Shown here: positions 33,034 to 40,508 of the stretch, in pieces
Layout: each line of letters opens with the position of its first letter
How positions within the stretch are numbered: the stretch's first letter is position 1
Source of the DNA: Acidimicrobiia bacterium
GTDB taxonomy: Bacteria; Actinomycetota; Acidimicrobiia; Spongiisociales; UBA5794
Direction: 5' to 3'
Assembly: GCA_030064765.1 (NCBI GenBank)
Contig: JASJEG010000004.1
Coordinates: 1 to 53,863, forward strand
Length of the DNA: 53,863 bases
The notes under the pieces: model-generated
What the model saw: only the letters and a program-made list of their open reading frames with translations
Database searches by the model: none
What the model was told of the DNA's origin: nothing
Translations under genes and position numbers: made by a program

Positions 33034-33918
33034 TTAGCGCAGGAAGTCGACGAGCGAGGTCTGCGCTGATCTGGAGAAGGCAGCGAGAGCCGCCTCGTAA
33101 GCGGTCTGCTGCAGCTCGAGTTCCATGACCGCTTCGGCGATGTCGACATCCTCGAGCGTGGCTAGTTGCTCAGTGATCGTTTGGATCTCGTTGGCCGTCC
33201 GCAGCGATGCGGATTCGAGTTGGTTGGTCTTGGCCCCGACGATGCCGAGCCCGCCGAGCACCGTCTGCAGGCTGGTGTCAAGACCGCCGATCCCGGACTC
33301 GATCCCTGCGGTGTCGTCCGCATAGAGGGCAGCTTCGAGATCGTCGAGAACCGTGAAGATGTCGTTGCCGCTGGAGAAGCCGAAAGCGACGTCACCGGTA
33401 ACGTTGATGGTTACGACCTCGTTCTCGCCAACACGACGGTTGATCTGGCCGGAATCGCCGGTGTAGGTCCACACTCCGCCGACCTTCTCGACCGCATCGC
33501 TCGAGCTGAAGCCGGAGAACAGGCCCCGTCCCTGGTGCTGGGCGTTGGCCTGGGCAACGATGCTGTCTCGCAGGTGGCCGATCTCGAGGGCGATTGCCTC
33601 GCGCTCCTCGGGACCGACGTAGGTCGCACCGCGGACCGCCAGTTCGCGGGCTCGTTGGATCTGAGTCACGACATCCTGCAGCTTGGTGTCGGCGAGATCC
33701 AGCCACATCTGGCCGTCCGCCGCATTGCGGCCCTCTTGCTCGCGGGCGCTGAGTGTGGCGCGGAGCTGGAGAGCCCGGTTCATTCCAATGGGGTCGTCCG
33801 AAGGCCGGGTCATCTGCCTGCCGGTAGAGAGCCGTTCTTGCGTGGCCGAGTACTCGGACAGACGGGTCGTCAGCCGGTTGAGTGCTGCATGGTGGGCGCC
33901 GAGGTGAGTGACTCTCAT
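33034..33918 (-). CDS. flgL: Hook-filament junction protein FlgL
   Basis: A 294-residue flagellin-like protein. Its N-terminal D0/D1 region, LNRLTTRLSEYSATQERLSTGRQMTRPSDDPIGMNRALQLRATLS, carries the flagellin-family SDDP motif. The C-terminal helix (LEDVDIAEAVMELELQQTAYEAALAAFSRSAQTSLVDFL) is the second half of the coiled D0 core. The middle domain (about residues 120-190) is short. It joins FlgK to the filament. Separated from flgK by 2 bp, so it is co-translated within the flgN-flgK-flgL operon. Confidence 0.95.
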   Translation of the reverse strand: MRVTHLGAHHAALNRLTTRLSEYSATQERLSTGRQMTRPSDDPIGMNRALQLRATLSAREQEGRNAADGQMWLDLADTKLQDVVTQIQRARELAVRGATYVGPEEREAIALEIGHLRDSIVAQANAQHQGRGLFSGFSSSDAVEKVGGVWTYTGDSGQINRRVGENEVVTINVTGDVAFGFSSGNDIFTVLDDLEAALYADDTAGIESGIGGLDTSLQTVLGGLGIVGAKTNQLESASLRTANEIQTITEQLATLEDVDIAEAVMELELQQTAYEAALAAFSRSAQTSLVDFLR

Positions 33919-33920
33919 GA

Positions 33921-35288
33921 CTACCTACCCACAAGCCCGGTTCGGTTGATGAGCGTGTCGAGGCTCTCATCGACGGCGGTCATGACGCGAGCTGCGGCTT
34001 CGTATGCCCGCTGGTATGTGATGAGGTTGACCATCTCCTCATCGATCGAAACCCCGTGTGCCTGCATGCGTGCGCTCTCGGCGGCTGAGGTGAGGGCGGC
34101 CTGGCTGCGGGCACCGGAGATCGCGGAGGCGGTCATTTCGCCAACGAACGAGACGATGTTGCGCATCGCATCGTCGACGGTGAGGGTCCCGCCGTCTGCG
34201 ACCAGGCTGTCACGCAATGCCGAGAGGGCTTCGGCGTTCATCCCGTCGAACTCGGCCACGGGCGGCCCCGAGCCGGCAGCGGCGATCTCGGAATGGTGGC
34301 TCACTGCAACCACGAGCGAGGCCGCTTCGGCGCCGACCGTGTAGGACAGGAGGTCGCCTCCGGCTGAACCATCGGGGGCATAGCCGGTGGCGTGCTGGGC
34401 ATTGAGGGCATCGGCCAGTTCCCGGGCGAAGGTATTGAGAGCGGCCTCGAAGCCGGGCAGTTCGGTCTGCAGGTAACTCTGGAATCCGGAGAGCTCACCG
34501 CCGACGGTGACCGTTGCCCCCGAGGAGTGAGAAATCGCAAAGGTCGCCGGGTCGTAGGAGAGCGGGCTGACCATCGTGTCGGAAACCAGCGACAGGCCAT
34601 CGAGGCTGACCCGGGCTGCTCCGTTGTCCATGATCGTGACGGTTACGCCCGCGATGTTGGACAGGTCGTCCATTATCAGGTCCCGCTGATCCAGCAGATC
34701 GTTCGGCTCGCCGGGCAGCGAAGTGGCATCGAGGATCTGCCGATTGAGCTGAGCGATCTCGTGCAGCATGGCGTTGGTACGGTCGACGTACGCCTCGAGC
34801 GAGTTCGATGCACTCTGGCGTTCGATGTCCCACTTCTCGGCGACGCCGCGCACGTTGGTGGCCAGCTGGCCGAGCGTGGTGATCACGTGCTGCCGGGCCG
34901 AGGCGTTGGGAGGATCGAGTGTCAGTTCGTCAAAAGCGGTCCACAGGTTGGCCAAGCTCGAGGTGACCCCGGTGTCGGGCTCGCCCATCACCGACTCGGT
35001 CTTCGCCAGCAGGTCGGCAAGAACGTCGAGACGGCCCTGGGCGCTGGCGGAACGACGCACCTGGGTATCGAGACCATCGATCCGCACCCTGGAAATGTTG
35101 GCGATGTCGACCCCCTGGCCGACGGTGCCGAAGCGATGGTGGTAGGGGAGGCGGGTAGCGAGGTCGACCCGCTGCCGGCTGTATCCGGGGGTCGAGGCAT
35201 TGGCGACGTTGTGGGATGAGGTATTGATGCCGGCCTGAGCAGCGGTCAGCCCGCTGAATGCCGTGTAGAGGGAGATGAAGTCGCTCAT
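33921..35288 (-). CDS. flgK: Hook-filament junction protein FlgK
   Basis: A 455-residue FlgK. It begins MSDFISLYTAFSGLTAAQAGINTSSHNVANASTPGYSRQRVDLATRLPY, the standard rod/hook/FlgK N-terminal signature, and ends with EEMVNLITYQRAYEAAARVMTAVDESLDTLINRTGLVG, the matching C-terminal helix. The central region (DAEAxSLV-type beta domains, about 190-370) is smaller than in enteric FlgK. The start ATG shares one base with the flgN-like stop (TGATG). Confidence 0.96.
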   Translation of the reverse strand: MSDFISLYTAFSGLTAAQAGINTSSHNVANASTPGYSRQRVDLATRLPYHHRFGTVGQGVDIANISRVRIDGLDTQVRRSASAQGRLDVLADLLAKTESVMGEPDTGVTSSLANLWTAFDELTLDPPNASARQHVITTLGQLATNVRGVAEKWDIERQSASNSLEAYVDRTNAMLHEIAQLNRQILDATSLPGEPNDLLDQRDLIMDDLSNIAGVTVTIMDNGAARVSLDGLSLVSDTMVSPLSYDPATFAISHSSGATVTVGGELSGFQSYLQTELPGFEAALNTFARELADALNAQHATGYAPDGSAGGDLLSYTVGAEAASLVVAVSHHSEIAAAGSGPPVAEFDGMNAEALSALRDSLVADGGTLTVDDAMRNIVSFVGEMTASAISGARSQAALTSAAESARMQAHGVSIDEEMVNLITYQRAYEAAARVMTAVDESLDTLINRTGLVGR

Positions 35289-35788
35289 CAGATGATCCGA
35301 TTCACTCGTAGCGGCTGATCGGGTGTTCGGGTCGCCCGTCCGGCGGCGTCATAGATGTCGCCTCCGGCAAACCCGAGTGTCCCTTGGATACCGTCGAGGG
35401 CAACGGTTGCCAGGCGGCGGTTCTCCTTGGTGAGCACCTCGATCTCGTTGACCAGGCCCATGAATACCGCCTGGTGGTCTTCGAATGTGGGTCGCAGATG
35501 GTCCGGGGCGTTGTCGACGAGGAATCGCAGCCCGACCGACGCGGGGGGAACATTCCATTCCTGCGCTACGGCGGCGACGACTTCGCTTCGTTGATCCTCG
35601 GCTCTGCGGATCTCGGCCATGACTGCGTCGACCTCAGCGATGGCCGGGCCGACAAAGCGGCGATCATCGGCAATCAGCACGAGATTGGCCGACACGAGCT
35701 TGAACAGCAGGTACTCGAGCAGTCTGCGTTCGTACCAGAGCGTGTCGGCTAGCTGGCTCATAGGTGTAGATCCGGTTGCGGTAACCAT
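35288..35788 (-). CDS. FlgN-like flagellar export chaperone (paralogue B)
   Basis: A helical protein of about 166 residues with MSQLADTLWYERRLLEYLLFKLVSANLVLIADDRRFVGPAIAEVDAVMAEIRRAEDQRSEVV, then FLVDNAPDHLRPTFEDHQAVFMGLVNEIEVLTKENRRLATVALDGIQ. It is first in the flgN-flgK-flgL operon, the classical flgN position. The start at 35788 is chosen because a sigma-28-like -10 box ends 8 nt upstream, giving a nearly leaderless mRNA; an internal ATG at 35761 is the alternative, and the longer frame to 35839 would begin upstream of the promoter. Paralogous to the protein at 31759-32283. Confidence 0.8.
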   Translation of the reverse strand: MVTATGSTPMSQLADTLWYERRLLEYLLFKLVSANLVLIADDRRFVGPAIAEVDAVMAEIRRAEDQRSEVVAAVAQEWNVPPASVGLRFLVDNAPDHLRPTFEDHQAVFMGLVNEIEVLTKENRRLATVALDGIQGTLGFAGGDIYDAAGRATRTPDQPLRVNRII

Positions 35789-35796
35789 TGGGTGTT

Positions 35797-35823
35797 CAGT
35801 CGGCCCGAGCACCGCTCGATTAA
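35797..35823 (-). promoter_or_regulatory. Sigma-28-like promoter of the flgN-flgK-flgL operon
   Basis: Minus strand TTAA (35823-35820), 15 bp, GCCGACTG (35804-35797). It decides the start of the flgN-like gene. Confidence 0.7.
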
Positions 35824-35978
35824 GGCCCAGAACCGACATAAGTGAGCTCGGATAAATCGTGGCGCAAGCTGCCGGGGAGGGCGGGATTCGGATATGCTCA
35901 AGGGCAGCCGAGCAGGTGCCGAGTACTTCTCATATGGCCTTGCGGGCTGTGCCGTTTCGCCTATGAATCGGGGAAATC

Positions 35979-36599
35979 ATGAACTCAGGTGATGCCATCA
36001 AGGGAGAAAACGCCGAGGCGCGTATCGCTCATCTCGAGGCCCGCCTCGCCGAGGCGGAAGCCGACAACGGCGTACTCCGCCTCCAGCTCGACATGCTCAC
36101 CTCGACGGATATCGTCACCGGGCTCCCCAATAGCAATGGCATCGCCGCCCAGCTGCAGAAGGCGGCCGCTCGCTACTCGCGTTCCGGAGAGGCGTTCGCC
36201 CTGATGCACATCGGCTTTCCGGCCTTCGCCCGCATCGCAGAGGAACGAGGGCGGCACGCGCTCGAAGATGGCATGCGCCACGCCGGGTCCCTCGTCGGAG
36301 CCGCGGTGCGGCAACTAGACACGGTAGGTCGAATCGACGAAGAGGGCCTGGTCTGTGTCATGCCGATGATGTCTGATGACGGGGTAACGCCCGTGGTCAA
36401 CCGGGTCGAGCGGGTTCTCGAGTCAACTCCGATGCTGTTTGAGGACGATCAGGAGATCTACCTCGTCCCTGAGTTCACCATTGTGATCTGCAGCACTGCA
36501 GCCCGGGTTGATCCGCCGACCATCATGAACCGGCTTCTCGATGCCCGCGCCCAGGCGAAGCCCGGTGCCCCCGTGGTTCGTCACGCCAGCTCTTCCTAG
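35979..36599 (+). CDS. Degenerate GGDEF-domain protein with N-terminal coiled coil
   Basis: A 206-residue protein. Residues about 10-40 form a heptad-rich helix (NAEARIAHLEARLAEAEADNGVLRLQLDML). A GGDEF-like domain follows with STDIVTGLPNSNGIAAQLQKAAARYSRSGEAFALMHIGFPAFARIAEERG. The catalytic GGDEF position reads DEEGL (residues 120-124, in VGRIDEEGLVCVMP), and the metal-binding Asp of the first strand is replaced (HIGF), so cyclase activity is unlikely. It may bind c-di-GMP or GTP, or act as a scaffold. It lies between the divergent flgN operon and flgE. No sigma-28-like site was found directly upstream. Confidence 0.8.
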   Translation: MNSGDAIKGENAEARIAHLEARLAEAEADNGVLRLQLDMLTSTDIVTGLPNSNGIAAQLQKAAARYSRSGEAFALMHIGFPAFARIAEERGRHALEDGMRHAGSLVGAAVRQLDTVGRIDEEGLVCVMPMMSDDGVTPVVNRVERVLESTPMLFEDDQEIYLVPEFTIVICSTAARVDPPTIMNRLLDARAQAKPGAPVVRHASSS

Positions 36600-36626
36600 C
36601 TTCCCGACCGCCCCGTTGCGTTCTGC

Positions 36627-36653
36627 TTAATTCGACTCCCCGCCAGCCGACGG
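36627..36653 (+). promoter_or_regulatory. Sigma-28-like promoter upstream of flgE
   Basis: TTAA (36627-36630), 15 bp, GCCGACGG (36646-36653). The leader to flgE would be about 110 nt. The gap at 36600-36768 shows no other feature. Confidence 0.55.
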
Positions 36654-36768
36654 TGTCATCCGAGCGAGAGTTGTGACCGGCAATTGCGCTTGCATACGGA
36701 CGCCGCCCACGGATGTGGTGGCTCAGTCTTCTAGGGACGGAGTGACATCACGCTAGGGGTGATGAAAC

Positions 36769-37995
36769 ATGATGCGTTCGATGTTTGCCGGTGTATCCGG
36801 TCTTCGATCCCACCAAACGATGATGGATGTGGTGGGCAACAACATCGCCAACGTCAACACCGCAGGATTCAAGAGCGCCCAGATCACATTTGGTGAAGCG
36901 ATGGCGCAGACCTTGTCGGGCCCGTCCGGCGCAGGTGTCGAATCCGGTGGTACCAACCCTCTCCAGATCGGCCTCGGTGTGCAGGTCGCCTCTATCGATG
37001 GCGTCTTCACGCAGGGTGCGATCCAGATCACCGGCCGACCGACCGATATCGCCATTCAAGGCGACGGATTCTTCATTCTTGCGGACTCCAGCGGACGTGA
37101 GTACACCCGTGCCGGCACCTTCCGTTGGGACGAGTCGGGCAACCTGGTCGCCCCCGGTGGCCAGCTCGTTCAGGGCTGGCTGGCCGATCCGACCGGCGTC
37201 GTGCAGACCCAGACTTCGGTTCAGGGGATCAATCTCCCGCTGTCCCAGGTCATTCAGCCCGTGACCACGACCGAGGTCCAAGTAGGCGGGAACCTCTCCG
37301 CAGACGCGGCAGTTGGCGACGTCCACAGCACTTCGATCGTTGTTTACGACTCGCTCGGTGAGCCGCAGGAGCTGCTCGTCGACTTTGAGAAGACAGCGGC
37401 CAACACCTGGGACGTGTCGGCTTCCATGAACGGCTCGGCGCTCACGCTCAGCTCGAGCTCCGTGACCTTCGACACTGCGGGCGCCCTGACCAGCGCAGGA
37501 ACCTTGACGGTGAGCGGATACACGCCTCCCGGCGCTGCTGCGCTGAACTTCGACCTGGACCTCGCCACCGGTTCGCCGCTGGTGCAGTTCGGGGGCAGCT
37601 CCAGCGCAGAGAGCATGGATCAAGACGGCAACGCAATCGGGTTCCTGACCGACTTCTCGATTGCCGCCAACGGCACGATCAGTGGCCAGTTCTCCAACGG
37701 TGAGACCAAGGTGCTGGCGATGATCGCTACGGCAACGTTCAACAACCCGTCCGGTCTCATCCGGGCAGGCGAGACTCGTTTTGAGGCCTCGGTCAACTCC
37801 GGCCAGCCGCTGGTCGGTGAGCCGGGCAACGGCAACCGGGGCATGCTTGCCTCCGGCGCACTCGAGATGAGCAACGTTGACCTGGCTCAGGAGTTCACCA
37901 ATCTGATCATTGCCCAGCGTGGCTTCCAGGCCAACAGCCGGGTGATCACGGCCTCCGACGAAGTCCTGGCCGATCTGGTGAACCTGAAGCGTTAG
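36769..37995 (+). CDS. flgE: Flagellar hook protein FlgE
   Basis: A 408-residue FlgE with N-terminal MFAGVSGLRSHQTMMDVVGNNIANVNTAGFKSAQITFGEAMAQT, the FlgE/F/G-type QITGRPTDIAIQGDGFFIL segment, an insert D2 domain, and the C-terminal SNVDLAQEFTNLIIAQRGFQANSRVITASDEVLADLVNLKR. It polymerises into the hook. Two adjacent ATGs exist (36769 and 36772); the ribosome-binding site is weak (GGGGTGAT). It is not next to flgD or the rod genes here, so the hook gene is separated from the usual rod cluster. Followed by GC-rich hairpins at 38009-38067. Confidence 0.95.
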   Translation: MMRSMFAGVSGLRSHQTMMDVVGNNIANVNTAGFKSAQITFGEAMAQTLSGPSGAGVESGGTNPLQIGLGVQVASIDGVFTQGAIQITGRPTDIAIQGDGFFILADSSGREYTRAGTFRWDESGNLVAPGGQLVQGWLADPTGVVQTQTSVQGINLPLSQVIQPVTTTEVQVGGNLSADAAVGDVHSTSIVVYDSLGEPQELLVDFEKTAANTWDVSASMNGSALTLSSSSVTFDTAGALTSAGTLTVSGYTPPGAAALNFDLDLATGSPLVQFGGSSSAESMDQDGNAIGFLTDFSIAANGTISGQFSNGETKVLAMIATATFNNPSGLIRAGETRFEASVNSGQPLVGEPGNGNRGMLASGALEMSNVDLAQEFTNLIIAQRGFQANSRVITASDEVLADLVNLKR

Positions 37996-38008
37996 TAGTT
38001 GACCAACC

Positions 38009-38067
38009 GGGGGCTGCCAGCACGGCCCCCGAGAGGACATCGGGGGCTCCGCCGTGACGGAGCCCCC
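38009..38067 (+). terminator. GC-rich terminator hairpins after flgE, with mutually exclusive pairing
   Basis: GGGGGCTCCG (38042-38051) pairs with CGGAGCCCCC (38058-38067) around CCGTGA. Upstream, GCCCCCGA (38025-38032) can instead pair with TCGGGGGC (38040-38047), or with GGGGGC at 38009-38014. The arms therefore alternate, and only some pairings can exist at once. There is no T-run. Position after flgE and before the flbD promoter favours termination or attenuation. Confidence 0.6.
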
Positions 38068-38081
38068 ACCAGGGTTGGCCG

Positions 38082-38108
38082 TTAAGCACAGAGCGCAACG
38101 GCCGACAT
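38082..38108 (+). promoter_or_regulatory. Sigma-28-like promoter of flbD
   Basis: TTAA (38082-38085), 15 bp, GCCGACAT (38101-38108). The ATG at 38160 is about 51 nt downstream. Confidence 0.65.
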
Positions 38109-38159
38109 GAGTAGTAAGCAAGCAAAGGCTGGCTGGCAGCCTGGCAAAGGAGACGACGA

Positions 38160-38393
38160 ATGATCGCCGTACATCGACTTCGAGGTGAGCCGATGTTTCT
38201 CAACGCCGACCTCGTCGAGTCCATTGAGGCAACACCGGACACGGTGCTGACGCTTGTTGACGGGCGCCGCATCGTTGTCGCCGACACACCGGAGGAAGTC
38301 GCCGAGCGGATCGTAGAGTTCCGCGCCTCGATTCTGGTGAGCGCAGCCGAGCTGCGCGGCGCAACCACACCGGTTGCCACGATCCATTCCTGA
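38160..38393 (+). CDS. flbD: Flagellar FlbD/SwrD-family small protein
   Basis: A 77-residue protein: MIAVHRLRGEPMFLNADLVESIEATPDTVLTLVDGRRIVVADTPEEVAERIVEFRASIL. This is the conserved FlbD (SwrD) fold found next to flgE/motA in many gram-positives. In Bacillus subtilis SwrD increases motor torque by promoting stator engagement. AAAGGAG lies 8-10 nt upstream of the start. Own sigma-28-like promoter. Confidence 0.93.
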   Translation: MIAVHRLRGEPMFLNADLVESIEATPDTVLTLVDGRRIVVADTPEEVAERIVEFRASILVSAAELRGATTPVATIHS

Positions 38394-38457
38394 GGACCCT
38401 ATTGGCGCGACGGGCAAGACCCGGTAGCGTGATGGTGCCGCATTTGAGGAGGCAGAA

Positions 38458-39327
38458 ATGCAGCACCGGCGCGTCCTCGCGCATTCCCTGGCGTTGGTTG
38501 TCCTTCTCGCTGCCTGCAGTACCGACCTGACCGATGAGCCCGGAGCGCCGTCCAATGGTGGTTCGGATTCCGCTGCAGCAGAGGTGACGACAACCACCAG
38601 TCCGTTCTCGACCACCACCACAACGTCAACCATCCCTCCGCGACTGATCCCGCTCCTTGAGTCGCCACCAGCCTTCGAGGAAGTGGCTCTCCTCACCAGC
38701 GACGACCTCGAGCTCTACGCCAAGTACTGGCCGGGTGGCCCGGTCGCAGTGCTTGCCGGTCATGACTTCTATACGACGTCCGACGCTGACGACGGCGTCG
38801 ATCCACAGAGCTCGGACTCCATCGTCTGGTGGACAGGTGTGCTCGCGGATCAAGGATTCACGGTCCTGTCGCCGGACTATCGGGGACACGGCAGGTCTCC
38901 CGGTGAGACCAGCATCAATGACGCTCCAACCGACCTCAAGGCGGCCTACGACTTCTTGGTCGCCCGCGGTTACGAGAAGATCGTGATGGCCGGCCTGCTT
39001 GGCTCAGGCACCGCCGGGGTCGTTCTCGACGCTCAGGACCCCGATGTTGAATTCGCCGGCATCGCCATGATCTGGTCGGCTCCGCAGGAACTCGCGCTCG
39101 ATGCGCAACGTGTGCTGTACGGGATCGATGCTCCGATTTACCTGGTGTCCTTCGACAACAACCGTATCGAGCGTTGGTCGAAGCTGATGGCAGCGGAGAT
39201 CGATCATCTCTACGACCGGGTGATGTTCTACCCGGCACCCGATGGCGTGGACTGGGTACAGGCGAATGGCGAGGAGTTCGTCGGACGTCTGGTCGACTTC
39301 GTCGAGTACGTTGCTGCGGAGGGTTAG
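38458..39327 (+). CDS. Secreted alpha/beta-hydrolase-fold lipoprotein with altered nucleophile elbow
   Basis: A 289-residue protein. Signal peptide with lipobox LLAAC (lipidated Cys20), then a Thr/Ser-rich linker (about 25-62). The alpha/beta-hydrolase core has LSPDYRGHGRSPGE (about 137-150) and AYDFLVARGYEKIVMAGLLGSGTAGVV. The elbow where GxSxG is expected reads G179-L-L-G-S183, so the catalytic Ser position appears to be Leu181; a shifted nucleophile at Ser183 cannot be excluded. C-terminal segments YLVSFDNNRIE and FYPAPDGVDW correspond to the acid and His regions, but the usual GxxHG is not seen. Probably surface-anchored; function unknown. Confidence 0.72.
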   Translation: MQHRRVLAHSLALVVLLAACSTDLTDEPGAPSNGGSDSAAAEVTTTTSPFSTTTTTSTIPPRLIPLLESPPAFEEVALLTSDDLELYAKYWPGGPVAVLAGHDFYTTSDADDGVDPQSSDSIVWWTGVLADQGFTVLSPDYRGHGRSPGETSINDAPTDLKAAYDFLVARGYEKIVMAGLLGSGTAGVVLDAQDPDVEFAGIAMIWSAPQELALDAQRVLYGIDAPIYLVSFDNNRIERWSKLMAAEIDHLYDRVMFYPAPDGVDWVQANGEEFVGRLVDFVEYVAAEG

Positions 39328-39427
39328 GTATCGAGTTCTGCGCAGCAGAACTCGATACCTTTCTTGGGAGCACTGGCTCCCAAGAAAGGCGAAACCCCCC
39401 TGGGAGGGGGGGAAGAGGGGTTTCGCC
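39326..39427. repeat. Three consecutive perfect hairpins between convergent genes
   Basis: Hairpin 1: 16-bp stem 39326-39341/39345-39360 with GCA loop, overlapping the TAG of the lipoprotein gene. Hairpin 2: 14-bp stem 39358-39371/39376-39389 with ACTG loop. Hairpin 3: 11-bp stem 39388-39398/39417-39427, with an alternative C6/G6 inner stem. All are mismatch-free and share bases at their junctions. They fill the gap to the convergent sigma-factor gene and lack T-runs. Confidence 0.85.
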
Positions 39428-39437
39428 CTGGAGGGAT

Positions 39438-40298
39438 CTATCCGTGCAGTATCAAGGCCAGATCGGGGTCGTCGTCGGCCGCGTCGAGCCGGCTTCGCCA
39501 GTTGCTGTCTGCCGAGAGCTGCGCCACATAGGCGGCACGAGCCCGTTTGCCGGCAGCGTCGTCGCTGACATCGGGGGCGCCTTCGTATAGCGTCCCGAAC
39601 CATGCCCGCAGCGACGTGAGCGCCTCCGACCGAATCTGCGAAACCCTGGCCTGGGTAACGCCGAGGTCCTTGGCGATGTCCTGGAGCATTTCGCCGTTGA
39701 AGTAGTACCGCTCAATGACCTCGGCGTGGGTGGCGGGTAGACCGACGACTGCGGTCCGCAGTGTGCCGAGCATCTCGCGCTGCTCGAGAGCAGCTTCCGG
39801 TTGAACGGAGGTGTCCTGATCAACGATCGTGTCACGTAGCGACACGCTGTCGTCGGGACGCTGGTGATCCAGGTACAGAAGCATGGAGGCAGCCGACTGA
39901 GCCTGGGTCTTGTCGAGTTCTTCTACTGTCACGCCAAGTGCCTTGGCGAGAGTCTCCCGATCCGGCTCTCGCCCCGTCGAATCGCGCAGATCCGAGCTCG
40001 TCTCTTCCATCTCCCGATAGCGCCGCCGCACTGAGCGAGATGCCCAGTCCCGGGTGCGAGTCGAGTCGATGATGGCGCCACGAATCCGAATTGCTGCATA
40101 GCGTTCGAACGGGATACCGGAATCGGGGTTGAATCGTCTGGCCGCTTCCACCAATCCGAGCGCGCCGGCATTCCAGAGCTCTTCTCTGTCTACGTGGCGG
40201 GGATAGCGAGCGGAGACTTTGGCGACGGTGCGCCCTACCAGGTCGAGATGATCACGAACCAATTGGTTCGTCTCATGCTCCATGTCTCTCTTACCCAT
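39438..40298 (-). CDS. fliA: Flagellar RNA polymerase sigma factor (FliA/WhiG, sigma-28 family)
   Basis: A 286-residue sigma-28. Region 2 is LVRDHLDLVGRTVAKVSARYPRHVDREELWNAGALGLVEAARRFNPDSGIPFERYAAIRIRGAIIDSTR. Region 3 includes REPDRETLAKALGVTVEEL, and region 4 includes LPATHAEVIERYYFNGEMLQDIAKDLGVTQARVSQIRSEALTSLRAWF. About 45 extra residues follow region 4. The start at 40298 has GGAGG about 9 nt upstream; an internal ATG five codons later is also possible. It should recognise the TTAA-N15-GCCGAY sites seen across the window. No FlgM-like anti-sigma factor was recognised here. Confidence 0.95.
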   Translation of the reverse strand: MGKRDMEHETNQLVRDHLDLVGRTVAKVSARYPRHVDREELWNAGALGLVEAARRFNPDSGIPFERYAAIRIRGAIIDSTRTRDWASRSVRRRYREMEETSSDLRDSTGREPDRETLAKALGVTVEELDKTQAQSAASMLLYLDHQRPDDSVSLRDTIVDQDTSVQPEAALEQREMLGTLRTAVVGLPATHAEVIERYYFNGEMLQDIAKDLGVTQARVSQIRSEALTSLRAWFGTLYEGAPDVSDDAAGKRARAAYVAQLSADSNWRSRLDAADDDPDLALILHG

Positions 40299-40411
40299 TT
40301 GTACTGGCCTCCATGGATTGCCCCACCCGGACAATCCGTGCATTAGGGAGAGATCGGGATCTGGAGAACTAGCCTTGATGACCATTCTTCAAATAGTCAC
40401 TCTCTGTGGCC

Positions 40412-40438
40412 TTATGCCGGCCGCCCGACTGCCGATAG
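40412..40438 (+). promoter_or_regulatory. Sigma-28-like promoter of flagellin
   Basis: TTAT (40412-40415), 15 bp, GCCGATAG (40431-40438). The transcript should start near 40446 and leave a leader of about 63 nt carrying two CsrA-like sites. Confidence 0.7.
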
Positions 40439-40456
40439 TGGTGGGTGGAAGCGTTG

Positions 40457-40505
40457 ACATGGATGTTGACGTGGAGCGAACGCACCGTCCTACAAGGAGG
40501 TACTT
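40457..40505 (+). promoter_or_regulatory. Flagellin leader: two CsrA-like sites, the second over the ribosome-binding site
   Basis: ACATGGATGT (40457-40466) and CTACAAGGAGGT (40490-40501) match the CsrA SELEX consensus RUACARGGAUGU closely around the GGA; the second matches at 10 of 12 positions or better. The second includes the AAGGAGG ribosome-binding site. Two sites with one over the ribosome-binding site is the arrangement of the Bacillus hag leader, where FliW-CsrA acts. Confidence 0.6.
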
Positions 40506-40508
40506 ACA

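Noticed and set aside
35840-35978. Possible sigma-28 site before the degenerate GGDEF gene
   Set aside because: GCCGAG and ACCGAC words are present but none has a fitting -35 box at 15 bp.
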